The notes: generated from the sequence alone by a model not told the origin. A DNA stretch of 64,000 nucleotides from JAPWJZ01 sp966211335 (GCA_966211335.1 CBIHNF010000004.1:131635-195634); one strand, 5' to 3'. Positions 9,242 through 18,710 are shown, counted from the stretch's first letter. Numbers and translations are program-made.

Positions 9242-10267
9242 TTATTGAATAAGCTTTTTCACAACCGGCCAGGCCAGCTTCGGCTTGCCGTCCTTATCCT
9301 TCAGCCCCAGCGTGCAGATAAAGTCGCTAAACTTGTTGCGGATGTCTTCATTGATTTTATCAAAGCCGTAATAGCCGACAAAATTGCTGCAGTCTTTATC
9401 GGAAAAGTCATTCAGCAGGAAGATATTGGCAAATTTTATCTGCTCGTGCTGCGCAATTGCGCCGGTCGCGTATTTGAAAAACTGCGCCTGCTTCTGCTCA
9501 GACGACCCTACCAACGCACCGGTCGGATAGCCGACTTCCTGCAGCAGCACGTCATGCGAGCCAGCTGCTTTCACCATGCTGTCGATATGCTCGCCCACGT
9601 TTTCTATCGGCAGGGGCTTCAGGTCGATCAGCGGGTAGTAGGTGAAAATGGCGACTTCGCTAGCGTTCAGCAGTTTCTGCACAATCGCGCCGCGGCCATG
9701 GCGCAGGCCTTCGAAAGTCACGGTGATGCCGACCTTGGCGCCGGGCATCGCTTCCCGCGCCGCTGCGGCGGCTTTTTCAAAGAAGATTAGATAGGCGGCA
9801 AGCTCCTTCGGATGCAGCTGGAAATAAACATCCGCCTCGTTGCCAATCGAGATGTATTTCGGCGGCACAGGGTTTTCCGCCTTCAGCGCCGCCATCAGCG
9901 CCTTGAAGCGCGTGATCATGGCAGGGTCGTCCCAGGCTGTTTCGTTCAAATCTTCCGGCATGTCGCGGCGCGTGGTGTTGATCAGCTGGAAGCCGAGCAG
10001 CAGCATGCGGCCCTTATCGGCATTGTCATGAATGTCTTTCGCCAGCTGTTTCACGTTATAATCGCCGGCTTTCGGCTCCAGCTCGTGCCAGGTTTTGGCC
10101 TCCAGCAGCGCGGTGACATGTGCATCGTCAAGGTCGGCCAGCGCCGCCTGCCAGTCCTTCAGGCTTGCGCCCGTGCCATGCACCGGATACGGCGAAATGG
10201 CGTAGCTGGTGGCAAAAGCCGGCGTTGCCGCCAGCAGGAAGACAAAAAGAACGAATTTTTTAAACAT
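9242..10267 (-). CDS. Secreted TIM-barrel glycoside-hydrolase-like protein
   Basis: 341 residues with a clear signal peptide (cleavage near FATS, residue 20). The barrel pattern of clan A glycosidases is visible: SIGNEADVYF (about residue 150), where Asn-Glu would be the acid/base pair, and LLQEVGYPTG (about residue 243), where Glu could be the nucleophile. This suggests a periplasmic or secreted retaining beta-glycosidase, distantly like endo-beta-galactanase or glucanase families. The exact family and substrate cannot be told. It is convergent with the Sel1-like gene and divergent from the pseudouridine synthase gene. Confidence 0.65.
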   Translation of the reverse strand: MFKKFVLFVFLLAATPAFATSYAISPYPVHGTGASLKDWQAALADLDDAHVTALLEAKTWHELEPKAGDYNVKQLAKDIHDNADKGRMLLLGFQLINTTRRDMPEDLNETAWDDPAMITRFKALMAALKAENPVPPKYISIGNEADVYFQLHPKELAAYLIFFEKAAAAAREAMPGAKVGITVTFEGLRHGRGAIVQKLLNASEVAIFTYYPLIDLKPLPIENVGEHIDSMVKAAGSHDVLLQEVGYPTGALVGSSEQKQAQFFKYATGAIAQHEQIKFANIFLLNDFSDKDCSNFVGYYGFDKINEDIRNKFSDFICTLGLKDKDGKPKLAWPVVKKLIQ

Positions 10268-10301
10268 GACCTGCCGCCGTAAATTTTGCTAAACTGCGCT
10301 T

Positions 10302-11015
10302 ATGCATGACAACCATAGCATTACATTATCATATGAAGACCTGCAATCGCGCATCCTCTACCGCGACCAGCTGATCATCGTTCTCGACAAGCCGCCCGGC
10401 ATTCCCGTGCACGCCGGGCCGAAGGGCGGCGCGTCCCTCGAGGATTATTTCCCGCAATTGCAGTTCGACTACAAGGAACGCCCCCACCTCGCCCACCGCC
10501 TTGACCGCGACACTTCCGGCTGCCTTGTCCTCGGCCGCAACGAACGCGCGCTGCGCAAGATGGGCAGGCTGTTTGAAACTGGCCGCGTCAAAAAAACCTA
10601 TTGGGCGATTACCGAGAACCGGCCGCCCGCTGAAGAAGGCACCATCAACCTGCCGCTGCTAAAGGTGAAAGCCCCCAAGGGCTGGACGATGCAGGGCTCC
10701 ACCAGCGGCACCGAAGGCGCGCAGGAAGCGGTGACGGATTACAAGGTTTTGCAGAAGCTGCGCAACAACCGCGCGCTGGTCGAGCTTTACCCCAAAACCG
10801 GCCGCACACACCAGATAAGGGTGCACCTGAAATCCATCGGCTGCCCGATTGTCGGCGACTGGCTCTATGGCGCAAACCCCGAGCGCCCGAAGGACGGCGA
10901 ATTCCCCCTCCTCCACCTCCACGCCCGCAGCATCGAATTCCCGCTATACGAGGACAAACCCGCGATTACGGTGAGCGCCGAAATGCCGCAGCATATGGCG
11001 GATTCGCTGGATTAA
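10302..11015 (+). CDS. RluA-family RNA pseudouridine synthase
   Basis: 237 residues. It isomerises uridine to pseudouridine in rRNA or tRNA. The signature HRLDRDTSG (about residues 66-74) includes the catalytic Asp; further conserved stretches are the YWAI strand, PKTGRTHQIRVHL and GCPIVGDWLYG. There is no N-terminal S4 domain, so it belongs with the short RluA/TruC-like members; the target RNA cannot be told. The last four bases overlap the end of tspO on the other strand. Confidence 0.9.
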   Translation: MHDNHSITLSYEDLQSRILYRDQLIIVLDKPPGIPVHAGPKGGASLEDYFPQLQFDYKERPHLAHRLDRDTSGCLVLGRNERALRKMGRLFETGRVKKTYWAITENRPPAEEGTINLPLLKVKAPKGWTMQGSTSGTEGAQEAVTDYKVLQKLRNNRALVELYPKTGRTHQIRVHLKSIGCPIVGDWLYGANPERPKDGEFPLLHLHARSIEFPLYEDKPAITVSAEMPQHMADSLD

Positions 11016-11494
11016 CGGTTAAAGTACCAGTAGCCGAAATTGAGGTAGGCGGCGAAACTCGTCCACAGCAGCGGCGGGATCATCAGGTAGGCGGCTTTGC
11101 GCTCCGATTTCCACGCCTTGGCGATAAAGCCGAGGGCGACGAGGTTCATGACGAGTATCCAGATAAAGCCCGGCAGCAGCAGATGCGCCGAAAAGAACAC
11201 GAAGCTCCAGCCCCAGTTCAGCGCCGTGTAGACGGTGAACAGCGCGAGGAGAGTGCTGCGCTCCTTGCCCGCCGGCACCTTCCAAGCCCACCAGCCCGCC
11301 GAGGCGATGAGGATATACAGCGACGTCCAGACCACTGGAAACAGCCAGTTCGGCGGCGACAGCGGCGGCTTGTTGAGCGTCGCATACCACCCCTGCACAT
11401 CCCCCAGCGTCGCCCGGCCGATAAAGGCGGAGATGGCTTCATAGACGACGATTGTAGCAATGAGGGAGAGATATTTTTTAACGCTGGCGGCCAT
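11012..11494 (-). CDS. tspO: TspO/MBR family tryptophan-rich sensory protein
   Basis: 160 residues with five predicted membrane helices. Signatures are NKPPLSPPNWLFPVVWT after helix 1, ALNWGWSFVFF in helix 3 and LLWTSFAAYLNF in helix 5. Bacterial TspO binds porphyrins and haem intermediates and helps regulate photosynthesis or stress genes in Rhodobacter and Sinorhizobium. It is the last gene of a minus-strand operon and starts two bases after the GNAT gene. A link to the amine-breakdown genes upstream is not obvious. Confidence 0.92.
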   Translation of the reverse strand: MAASVKKYLSLIATIVVYEAISAFIGRATLGDVQGWYATLNKPPLSPPNWLFPVVWTSLYILIASAGWWAWKVPAGKERSTLLALFTVYTALNWGWSFVFFSAHLLLPGFIWILVMNLVALGFIAKAWKSERKAAYLMIPPLLWTSFAAYLNFGYWYFNR

Positions 11495-11496
11495 TC

Positions 11497-12003
11497 TTAT
11501 TTCACCATCAACTCATAAAAGATTTCCGGCTCGGTTACGCCATCCGGCCAGACGAAATCGGCGGTGTGGGTATAGACAAAGCCATGCTTCTGGTTGGCGG
11601 CCTTGGATGCCGCATTGCTGGCGCGGTGGGAAACGGTGATGCGTTTCACCACCGGATGCCGCCGTGCCCAATCAATACGCGCTTCGTACATCGGCACCGA
11701 TGCGCCTTTACCGCGCCATTCTTTCCCGACCCAGGAGCCCCAGAGCTTGGCGGTTTGGCCGGAGGGATCCTTTTTCATGTCGACCACAATGCCGGTCATC
11801 CCGATCGGCTTGCCGTCCGCGAAAACGCCGAAAACGCCAAGGTTGGGGTCTGACAGGTCATCACGCCAATAGCTGTCGTCATAGGCCGCCGCTTCTTCAT
11901 GCTTGCGGCTGAAGACATGCGGGTCGGCCCGTAGCGCGTTCAGGCGCATTTCCTTGTACAGCGGCCATTCGTCGGCATTGAAAGGCCGGACGGAAAATGT
12001 CAT
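11497..12003 (-). CDS. GNAT family N-acetyltransferase
   Basis: 168 residues. The acetyl-CoA-binding loop of the GNAT fold is seen around VGKEWRGKGASVPMYEA (about residues 95-110), followed by the ITVSHRASNAASKAANQKHGF segment typical of motif B. It would transfer an acetyl group to an amine. Its start overlaps the iron alcohol dehydrogenase stop by four bases (ATGA), which puts it in the amine/aldehyde operon; acetylation of an amine intermediate is possible but unproven. Confidence 0.85.
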   Translation of the reverse strand: MTFSVRPFNADEWPLYKEMRLNALRADPHVFSRKHEEAAAYDDSYWRDDLSDPNLGVFGVFADGKPIGMTGIVVDMKKDPSGQTAKLWGSWVGKEWRGKGASVPMYEARIDWARRHPVVKRITVSHRASNAASKAANQKHGFVYTHTADFVWPDGVTEPEIFYELMVK

Positions 12004-13196
12004 GCCGCAAGCGCCTTCGCATCCGTCAAATCACCTTTCAGCGCTTTTTCGTAGACGGCCGCATAATCTGCGGGCGTCAGCGGGATGGGGTTGCCGCCGG
12101 CGGAGGGGTCTTCGGTCGCCATGCGGCCGATGTCCTTGATGCGGTCGGCGGGGACGCCGATATCGGCAAGGCTGTTCTGGATGCCGAGTTGCTGGCGGAA
12201 ATCGAGCAGCCATTTCAGCACGGCTTCGTACCCGTTACCCTTCAGGTTGAGGACGCGGGCGAGGATATCCATCTTCTCCGTAATCGCGGCGCGGTTGCGG
12301 ACCATCACATAGGGCACCAGCACGGCGTTGAGCAACCCGTGGTGCTTGTCGTAGATCGCGCCGAGGGGATGCGCGAGGGCGTGGACGCCGCCAAGGCCTT
12401 TCTGGAAGGCGGTCGCCCCCATGCTGGCCGCCGCGAGCATGGCGGCTCTCGCTTCAATATCCTTGCCGTCCTTGTACGCGCGCGGCAGGAATTCGGCGAC
12501 AAGGCGCATGCCTTCCATCGCCACGCCATCCGCCATCGGGTGGAAGCCGGGGGCGCAGAAAGCTTCGAAGCAATGCACGAAGGCGTCAATGCCGGTGGCG
12601 GCGGTGATATGCGCCGGTAAACCAACCGTCAGCTCGGGATCTGAAATAACCATGGCGGGCTGCATTTTGGCATGGAAGATGATTTTCTTTTCATGCGTCA
12701 GTTCGTTGGTAATCACCGACGCGCGGCCAACTTCCGAGCCGGTGCCGGAGGTCGTGGGGATTGCGACGACCGGCGCCATGCCGGCTTCATTGACGCGCAG
12801 GTAATTATCCCCCTCGTCCACAAAATCCCAAAGCGGGCGGTCCTGCCCCACCATCAGCGCAATCGCCTTCGCGGCATCAAGGCCGGAGCCGCCGCCGAAG
12901 GCGATGACGCCGTCATGCTTGCCGTCTTTGAACGCTTTCACGCCAGCTGTGATGTTCTCGCCGGTCGGGTTCGGCTTGATATCGGCAAACAGGCCTGTTT
13001 CAAGGCCAGCATCCTTGTTGATCTGCAGCGCATTCAGCGTGATGGGGTTCGCCTTCAGCCCCGCATCCGTCATCAAAATCGGCCGTTTCATGCCCAGCTT
13101 GCGGCAGGCTTCCGGCAGTTCTTTAATGCGCCCCGGGCCAAACAAAACGCGCGTCGGGTAATTCCAGCTGCCGGTGATTTTTTTGTTGTCGGTCAT
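12000..13196 (-). CDS. Iron-containing alcohol dehydrogenase
   Basis: 398 residues, the usual size for group III dehydrogenases. The NAD(P)-binding loop is FGGGSGLDAAK (about residue 100), and PTTSGTGSEV follows. Metal ligands are visible: Asp and His in GIDAFVHCFEA (about residues 195-205) and the His residues of GGVHALAHPLGA and YDKHHG. It would interconvert an alcohol and aldehyde in the cytoplasm. It lies between an aminotransferase (12-base gap upstream) and the GNAT gene, and with the aldehyde dehydrogenase it probably handles an aldehyde made in the same pathway. Confidence 0.93.
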   Translation of the reverse strand: MTDNKKITGSWNYPTRVLFGPGRIKELPEACRKLGMKRPILMTDAGLKANPITLNALQINKDAGLETGLFADIKPNPTGENITAGVKAFKDGKHDGVIAFGGGSGLDAAKAIALMVGQDRPLWDFVDEGDNYLRVNEAGMAPVVAIPTTSGTGSEVGRASVITNELTHEKKIIFHAKMQPAMVISDPELTVGLPAHITAATGIDAFVHCFEAFCAPGFHPMADGVAMEGMRLVAEFLPRAYKDGKDIEARAAMLAAASMGATAFQKGLGGVHALAHPLGAIYDKHHGLLNAVLVPYVMVRNRAAITEKMDILARVLNLKGNGYEAVLKWLLDFRQQLGIQNSLADIGVPADRIKDIGRMATEDPSAGGNPIPLTPADYAAVYEKALKGDLTDAKALAA

Positions 13197-13208
13197 GATG
13201 ATTTTTCC

Positions 13209-14414
13209 TTAACGGTTTTTGAGATGGGTTTCGAGCTGCAGCAGGCGTTCTGCTGCGGCATTCAGGGTTTCGGGTTTTTTGCAGAAGCAGAAGCGGACGT
13301 AATTGTGCCCGAGTTCCGGCCGGCTGAAGAAGCTGGAGCCCGGCACGCAGGCAACGCCGACAGTTTCGATGAGGAAGCGCGTGAAGGCGACGTCGCTCTC
13401 GAAGCCGAATTTGGAGATATCCGCCAGAATGTAATACGCGCCCTTCGGCGTGTGGAAGGGAATGCCGGCGCGGGTCAGGATATCCATCAGCATCGTGCGG
13501 CGCTCGTCATACAGCTTGCCCAAGGTCGTGTAATAGCTGTCCGGCAAGCGCAGCGCCGTCGCCCCTGCCCTTTGCAGCGGCGCGGCGGCGCCGACGGTCA
13601 GGAAGTCATGCACTTTTCTAATCGCGCCCGTCAATTCTGGCGAAGCGATGATGGTGCCGATGCGCCAGCCCGTAACGCTATAGGTTTTGGACAGGCCGTT
13701 GATGGTCACCGTGCGCTCCGCCATGCCGGGCAGCGTCGCGAGCGCCACATGGTCCGCACCGTCGTATAAAATATGCTCGTAAATTTCATCCGTGAAGGCC
13801 AGCACATCCCATTTCTGGCAGAGGTCGGCAATCTGCTGCAGTTCGGTGCGGTTGAACACCTTGCCGGTCGGGTTGTTGGGCGTGTTGATGATGATGGCTT
13901 TGGTTTTGTTCGTAAACGCCTTCGCCAGCTCATCCGGGTCGAACGTCCAGTGCGGCGGCTTCAAGGTGACATACTTCGGAATCGCGCCGGCCAAAATCGC
14001 ATCCGGCCCGTAATTCTCGTAGTAAGGTTCGAAAACTATCACCTCGTCGCCGGGGTCGACGGTGGCCAGCATGGCGGCCACCATGGCCTCGGTCGCGCCG
14101 CAGGTGACGGTGATTTGGGTTTCCGGGTCGATATCCAGACCCAGTGTGCGCTTCGTCTTCTCCGCCAGCGCATCACGGAAGGGCTTATCGCCCCAGGTGA
14201 TGGCGTATTGGTTGACATCATCCTGAATCGCTCTCGCCGCCGCGTCCTTCAATTCCTGCGGGCATGCAAAATCAGGAAAGCCCTGCGCAAGGTTGATCGC
14301 CTTATGCTTCACGGCCAGCCGCGACATTTCACGGATGACCGATTCAGAAAACCGCGCGGCCTTCTGGGAGATTTTGCTGCGGGGATTGGCAACAGCGGCG
14401 GGTAATGCAGTCAT
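13209..14414 (-). CDS. Pyridoxal-phosphate aminotransferase, class I/II
   Basis: 401 residues of fold-type I. The cofactor lysine is in GLSKTYSVTGWRIG (about residue 245); NNPTGKV and TDEIYEHILYDG bind the cofactor. GFPDFACP near the N-terminus resembles the methionine/kynurenine aminotransferase (YbdL/KAT) subgroup. It moves an amino group from an amino acid or amine to a 2-oxo acid. The gene starts one base after the aldehyde dehydrogenase stop, so translation may be coupled. The substrate is not clear from sequence. Confidence 0.92.
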   Translation of the reverse strand: MTALPAAVANPRSKISQKAARFSESVIREMSRLAVKHKAINLAQGFPDFACPQELKDAAARAIQDDVNQYAITWGDKPFRDALAEKTKRTLGLDIDPETQITVTCGATEAMVAAMLATVDPGDEVIVFEPYYENYGPDAILAGAIPKYVTLKPPHWTFDPDELAKAFTNKTKAIIINTPNNPTGKVFNRTELQQIADLCQKWDVLAFTDEIYEHILYDGADHVALATLPGMAERTVTINGLSKTYSVTGWRIGTIIASPELTGAIRKVHDFLTVGAAAPLQRAGATALRLPDSYYTTLGKLYDERRTMLMDILTRAGIPFHTPKGAYYILADISKFGFESDVAFTRFLIETVGVACVPGSSFFSRPELGHNYVRFCFCKKPETLNAAAERLLQLETHLKNR

Positions 14415-14415
14415 A

Positions 14416-15834
14416 TCAGGCCTTCTTCAAATGGAAGCTTTTCGGGCGGGTGAGGTTTTCGAAGCCGATGACGGACATGGAGCCGCCGCGGCCGGTGTCT
14501 TTCACGCCGGTCCAGGTGAGGCCGGGGTCGACGTAGTCGCAGCGGTTGAGGAAGACGGTGCCGGTTTCCAGCTCCTCCCCCAGTTTTTCGGCGGCTTCGG
14601 CGTCTTTCGTCCAGATGGAAACGGTGAGGCCATACTTGCTGTCGTTCATCAGCTTCACTGCTTCGGCGTCGTTCTTCACTTTCATGATACCGACGACGGG
14701 GCCGAAGCTTTCTTCCATCATCACGCCCATGCTGTGGTCGACATTGACGAGGACTTGCGGCGCAAGGTAGGGCGTGCCCTTTTTGCTGGCGGGGAAGAGG
14801 CTCTCATCCACCAGCGCCTTGGCGCCATGCTTCACGGCGTCGTCGATCTGCGCGCGCACAAAATCCGCCTGCGCGGTGCGCACCATGGGGCCGAGGTTGG
14901 TCGAAGGGTCGGTCGGGTTGCCGAGCTTGTAGGTCTTGGTCAGCTTCACAAAATCTTCCACGAATTTATCGTAGAGTTTTTCATGCACGTAAATACGCTC
15001 GATGCCGCAGCAACATTGGCCGGAGTTGAAAAACGCGCCATCGACAAGGTTTTCAACCGCGGAGCCGAGATCCGCATCTTCACGCACATAAGCGGGGTCC
15101 TTGCCGCCAAGTTCCAGACCGCAGGCGACAAAGCGGTTGCTGGCCGCCTTCTGCACGATATGGCCGACGCGGACGGAGCCGGTGAAGTTGATGTAATCAA
15201 TGCGCTTGTCTTCCGCCAGTTTCTGCGTATCGGCATCCGACAGGTCAAGGTGCTGGAACACGCCATCCGGCAGGCCTGCCGCCTTGAAGCCTTCAGCAAA
15301 ACGGTCGCCGACGAGCGGGGTCTGGAAGGAATGCTTCAAGACCACCACGTTGCCCGCCAGCAGCGCCGGCACAATGGCGTTGACGGCGGTAAGGTACGGG
15401 TAATTCCACGGCGCAATAACGGCGACGACGCCCAAGGGCTCGCGACGGATGAAGCGCTTGAAACCATCGCGATTGTCGTGCGGAATAACATCGGCGAGGG
15501 CTTTGGGCGCCAGCTCAACCGCATATTTCACACGCTCCGAAAAGCCGCGCAGGATTTCGCCGGATGTCTGGCTGATGGGGCGGCCCATCTGCCAGGTGAT
15601 TTCCTTGCCGATCTCGGCGGCATGGGCCACCATATGATCGAGGAATTTCAGCATGTATTTCTGGCGCTCCGCCAGCGGCACTTTGCGCCATTCCTTCTGC
15701 GCTTTTTTTGCCTTGGTCAAAACCGCATCGGCCTCGCTCCATGTATGGAACGGACGCTCGACGAAGACGCTGCCGTCGACGGGAGAAATGGTCTGCATCA
15801 GGTTGCTGGTATCTTTTTTCATTGGCTGTCCCAT
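14416..15834 (-). CDS. NAD(P)-dependent aldehyde dehydrogenase
   Basis: 472 residues, a complete ALDH. Landmarks are IAPWNYPYL (cofactor site, about residue 130), ELGGKDP with the general-base Glu (about 242) and NSGQCCCGIERI with the catalytic Cys (about 275); ESFGPV comes near the end. It oxidises an aldehyde to the acid. The ATG has a GGAGC site at good distance and lies 11 bases after the ligase stop. Beside a glutamine-synthetase-like ligase it recalls PuuC, which oxidises gamma-glutamyl-aminobutyraldehyde in putrescine breakdown. Confidence 0.93.
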   Translation of the reverse strand: MGQPMKKDTSNLMQTISPVDGSVFVERPFHTWSEADAVLTKAKKAQKEWRKVPLAERQKYMLKFLDHMVAHAAEIGKEITWQMGRPISQTSGEILRGFSERVKYAVELAPKALADVIPHDNRDGFKRFIRREPLGVVAVIAPWNYPYLTAVNAIVPALLAGNVVVLKHSFQTPLVGDRFAEGFKAAGLPDGVFQHLDLSDADTQKLAEDKRIDYINFTGSVRVGHIVQKAASNRFVACGLELGGKDPAYVREDADLGSAVENLVDGAFFNSGQCCCGIERIYVHEKLYDKFVEDFVKLTKTYKLGNPTDPSTNLGPMVRTAQADFVRAQIDDAVKHGAKALVDESLFPASKKGTPYLAPQVLVNVDHSMGVMMEESFGPVVGIMKVKNDAEAVKLMNDSKYGLTVSIWTKDAEAAEKLGEELETGTVFLNRCDYVDPGLTWTGVKDTGRGGSMSVIGFENLTRPKSFHLKKA

Positions 15835-15845
15835 ATTCGGCTCCG

Positions 15846-17300
15846 TTAGATGATTTCAAAATACCGCTGGAGTTCCCAGTCGGTGACGTATTTGCGGAAT
15901 TCGCGTTCTTCCCATTCGCGGCTCTGCGCGTAATGCTCGACGAAGGTGTCGCCGAACAATTCGGATGCGGCTTTCGATTTGCGGAGCCGCCCCGCCGCTT
16001 CGGTCAGCGTTTGCGGCAGCTGCATATGGCTCGGGAATTTCTGCTCATAGGCATTGCCCTCGACTATTTTCGTCGGCTCGATGCCATGCTCGACGCCCCA
16101 GAGGCCGGAGCCGATGGAAGCGGCGAGCGCGATATAGGGGTTAATGTCCGCCGCGGCGATGCGGTATTCGATGCGCTGCGATTTTTCGGAGCCCGGAATA
16201 ACGCGCAGCGCCGTGGTGCGGTTCTCCACGCCCCAAGTCGCATTCGTCGGCGCCCAGTAACCGGGCACAAGGCGCGAATAGCTGTTGACCGTGCAGGCAA
16301 TCATGCTCAGGAATTCCGGCATCAACGATTGCTGGCCGCCAAGGAAATGCCGCATGGTGTCCGACATCTGCAGCGGCTTCTTCGCATCAAAAAACACCGG
16401 CTTGCCGGATTTTTTATCCTGCAACGAAATGTGGATATGGCCGGACTGTCCCGGCACCTTGTTGTTCCACTTCGCCATGAAGGCGGCCATCCAGCCGCGT
16501 TTTTGCGCAAGGACTTTTGTGAAGGTTTTGAACAATGCTGCGCGGTCGGCACTCTCCAGCGCTTCGTCGTACATGATGGCGGCTTCGAGGACGCCGGGGC
16601 CGGTTTCGGTATGCAGCCCTTCGATGGGGATGCGCATGTCGCGGCACATGGCGAGGAGGTCATGGTAAAAATCCGCATGCACCGACGACCGCAGCATGGA
16701 ATAGCCGAAGTTGCCGGGGGTGATGGGCTGAAGACTCTGGTAGTTTTTGGCCCGCACGCTTTCCGGCGTTTCGTTGAACATGAAGAATTCAAATTCAATC
16801 GCCGCGCTGACGTTAAAACCCATGTCGCTCGCGCGCTGCAAAACGCGGCGCAGCGTGCCGCGGGGGCAGACGGCTTCGCCGCGGTCGGCAAGTTCCGCGA
16901 TGAACAGCGGAATATTTTCCTCGAACGGCAGCGCGCGCACGGAGCCCGGCACGATGCGGCACAGCGCATCGGGGTAGGCCGTGTGCCAGCCGGTGAATTT
17001 GGAGCTGTCATAGAGCTGGTCGTTACTGTCCCAGCCGACGACGACGTCGCAGAAACCGAAGCCGTGGTCGAGCGCGGAGAGGAACTTCTCGATCTTCATG
17101 TACTTGCCGCGCATGATGCCGTCGACATCGAAGAAGCCGACCTTCACGAATTCGCAGCCGAGTGTGCTGAGACCTTTTTTAATGTCCGGTATCGTCTTGC
17201 GGCCGAAGACCTTGTCGACGTCAAACACACGCGAAGGCGCGGCAACGCCCCTCGCCTCCCCCAGCAGATCGGTAACCGGTTTCACTTTCGGCGCAGCCAT
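15846..17300 (-). CDS. Glutamine synthetase family ligase (PuuA/gamma-glutamylamide synthetase-like)
   Basis: 484 residues from the chosen ATG, which has GGAGAC just upstream; a longer reading would add 39 residues unlike the family. Motifs of the catalytic domain are AIEFEFFMF, SGHIHISL, NRTTALRV and RIEYRIAAADINPYIALAA. The gene heads an operon with aldehyde dehydrogenase and aminotransferase instead of glnB/nitrogen genes, and it lacks the adenylylation-type C-terminus of GlnA. It is therefore more likely a gamma-glutamyl-amine ligase such as PuuA or IpuC than the housekeeping enzyme. This role is inference from context. Confidence 0.85.
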   Translation of the reverse strand: MAAPKVKPVTDLLGEARGVAAPSRVFDVDKVFGRKTIPDIKKGLSTLGCEFVKVGFFDVDGIMRGKYMKIEKFLSALDHGFGFCDVVVGWDSNDQLYDSSKFTGWHTAYPDALCRIVPGSVRALPFEENIPLFIAELADRGEAVCPRGTLRRVLQRASDMGFNVSAAIEFEFFMFNETPESVRAKNYQSLQPITPGNFGYSMLRSSVHADFYHDLLAMCRDMRIPIEGLHTETGPGVLEAAIMYDEALESADRAALFKTFTKVLAQKRGWMAAFMAKWNNKVPGQSGHIHISLQDKKSGKPVFFDAKKPLQMSDTMRHFLGGQQSLMPEFLSMIACTVNSYSRLVPGYWAPTNATWGVENRTTALRVIPGSEKSQRIEYRIAAADINPYIALAASIGSGLWGVEHGIEPTKIVEGNAYEQKFPSHMQLPQTLTEAAGRLRKSKAASELFGDTFVEHYAQSREWEEREFRKYVTDWELQRYFEII

Positions 17301-17453
17301 AACAAGTCTCCTTCGCCGCCCCGCGGGGCGTGCGGAAAAATGTGAGAGGGAAAGGTGACTTATTATATAGACAGCTTTATGGCGGGGGAAGCGGGAGGTG
17401 GGTTTGCATAATGGCAATCACGCCGCGCGATTAAGACAAAGAATCTAAATAGA

Positions 17454-17867
17454 TTACTTCTTCTCCCTAAACCCATCCACACACCACCCCACGCCGAGGC
17501 CGAGCAGCCAGATGGCGGCCAAGGGGCCGAGGAGGATGATAAGGAAGCTGTCGGTATCGAGGCGGTAGGTGCGCGGCACGGCGGTTTCTATGTTGAGGCG
17601 CATTTTGCCGAGGTTGAGGGAGATGTGGCTGTCTTCGGGCGCGTCGTCGCCGTTGTCGACGTCCTCATGGCGGCGGCTTGCGCCCTCCTCCCGCTTCATC
17701 CATTTATAGAAGTAGTGGTGGCAGCTGCGCACCTCGTCCTGCACGGCCATGCACATGTGGCGCTGGTCGTTCTTTTCATGCAGCGCGACGCCGCCGACCA
17801 GAACAATCCAGACGATGCTGAGCAGGATGCCGATGCGGGCAAGGCCGCGGGAGGTTTTGGAAGCCAT
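17454..17867 (-). CDS. Two-helix membrane protein of unknown function
   Basis: 137 residues. One membrane helix is at about residues 10-30 (IGILLSIVWIVLVGGVAL), the second near the C-terminus (about 107-130, LIILLGPLAAIWLLGLGVGW). Between them is a charged loop with three Cys and many Asp/Glu. The start has AAGGAA upstream. It follows a second membrane protein gene after 18 bases, so the two form a small operon. No family is recognised. Confidence 0.65.
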   Translation of the reverse strand: MASKTSRGLARIGILLSIVWIVLVGGVALHEKNDQRHMCMAVQDEVRSCHHYFYKWMKREEGASRRHEDVDNGDDAPEDSHISLNLGKMRLNIETAVPRTYRLDTDSFLIILLGPLAAIWLLGLGVGWCVDGFREKK

Positions 17868-17885
17868 GTCAAAGTTCCTTATGAA

Positions 17886-18710
17886 TTAAAGCGCGGGTTT
17901 CTGGGCGCGCGGGGCGGTTTTATCGTCATTCGCAGCCCCTGTGGAAATTAGCCGTTGTTGCAGGCGGGCGTTCAGCTTTTCGGCCATGTCCTGCGGCAGC
18001 GCGTCCTGCAGCTCGGCGAGGCGTTCGATGAATTCATCGGCGCTGACGCGTTTATTGTCCCATGCGGTTTTCAGGCTGGGGGTCGCGCGAATACCGGGTA
18101 CTGCGACGGCAACGCTGTCATCTTCCGCCTCCGTCTCCAGCAGGCGGAAGCCGGGTTCGGAGAAGGCATAGGCTTTCTTGCCGGCGAAATAGCGGCCGCC
18201 GTCCAGCACTTCGACGCGCGCGCGTTCGTCCTTCACGCTGTCGAGGATGTTGCGGATAACCTCCCCCGTCGTCTTCGCGTTGTCGCCGTCCAGCGCGGCG
18301 GTGACGTTCATCATCATCAGCTGCGCGCGGTGCAGGCGGTAAAGGTCCGACCTTGCGCCCTTGACGCGCTGGCCCGCGAAGTTGACTTCCGTCAGCACAT
18401 CGTCGCGCGCGTTCTTGGCGCGGTAATATTCCAGCGTATAAACGCCGATGCCGACAACGCCGAGCCCCACCGCAGCCCAGGCAAGCGTATTGATGGAGAG
18501 CAGCGCAATGGCGGACGACCACAAAAACTTGCTGCCCCATGATTTAGAGGTGTCGATCATCGTCGTGCCGACCGCGACTTCGGAGGTTGCCGGCAATTCA
18601 AACTTCATGCCGCGGATAAGCCCCGCGAAGGTGATGGGCGCAAGGCGATAGCTGCCTTCGACCAGCGTCTGGTTAAAACGGTCAACGGTACGTTTCAGGC
18701 GATCAAGCAT
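17886..18710 (-). CDS. Membrane protein of unknown function
   Basis: 274 residues. The first 60 are soluble; a long hydrophobic stretch (about residues 64-95) could be one or two helices, and the rest is helical and charged with an Ala/Gln-rich C-terminal part. No enzyme motif is visible. It heads a two-gene operon with the next membrane protein and ends with a Lys/Pro-rich tail. Function unknown. Confidence 0.65.
   Translation of the reverse strand: MLDRLKRTVDRFNQTLVEGSYRLAPITFAGLIRGMKFELPATSEVAVGTTMIDTSKSWGSKFLWSSAIALLSINTLAWAAVGLGVVGIGVYTLEYYRAKNARDDVLTEVNFAGQRVKGARSDLYRLHRAQLMMMNVTAALDGDNAKTTGEVIRNILDSVKDERARVEVLDGGRYFAGKKAYAFSEPGFRLLETEAEDDSVAVAVPGIRATPSLKTAWDNKRVSADEFIERLAELQDALPQDMAEKLNARLQQRLISTGAANDDKTAPRAQKPAL

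Noticed and set aside
14293..17345. Two frames of 518 and 545 codons on the plus strand
   Set aside because: They mirror the aldehyde dehydrogenase and the glutamine-synthetase-like genes, which carry complete motif sets on the minus strand.
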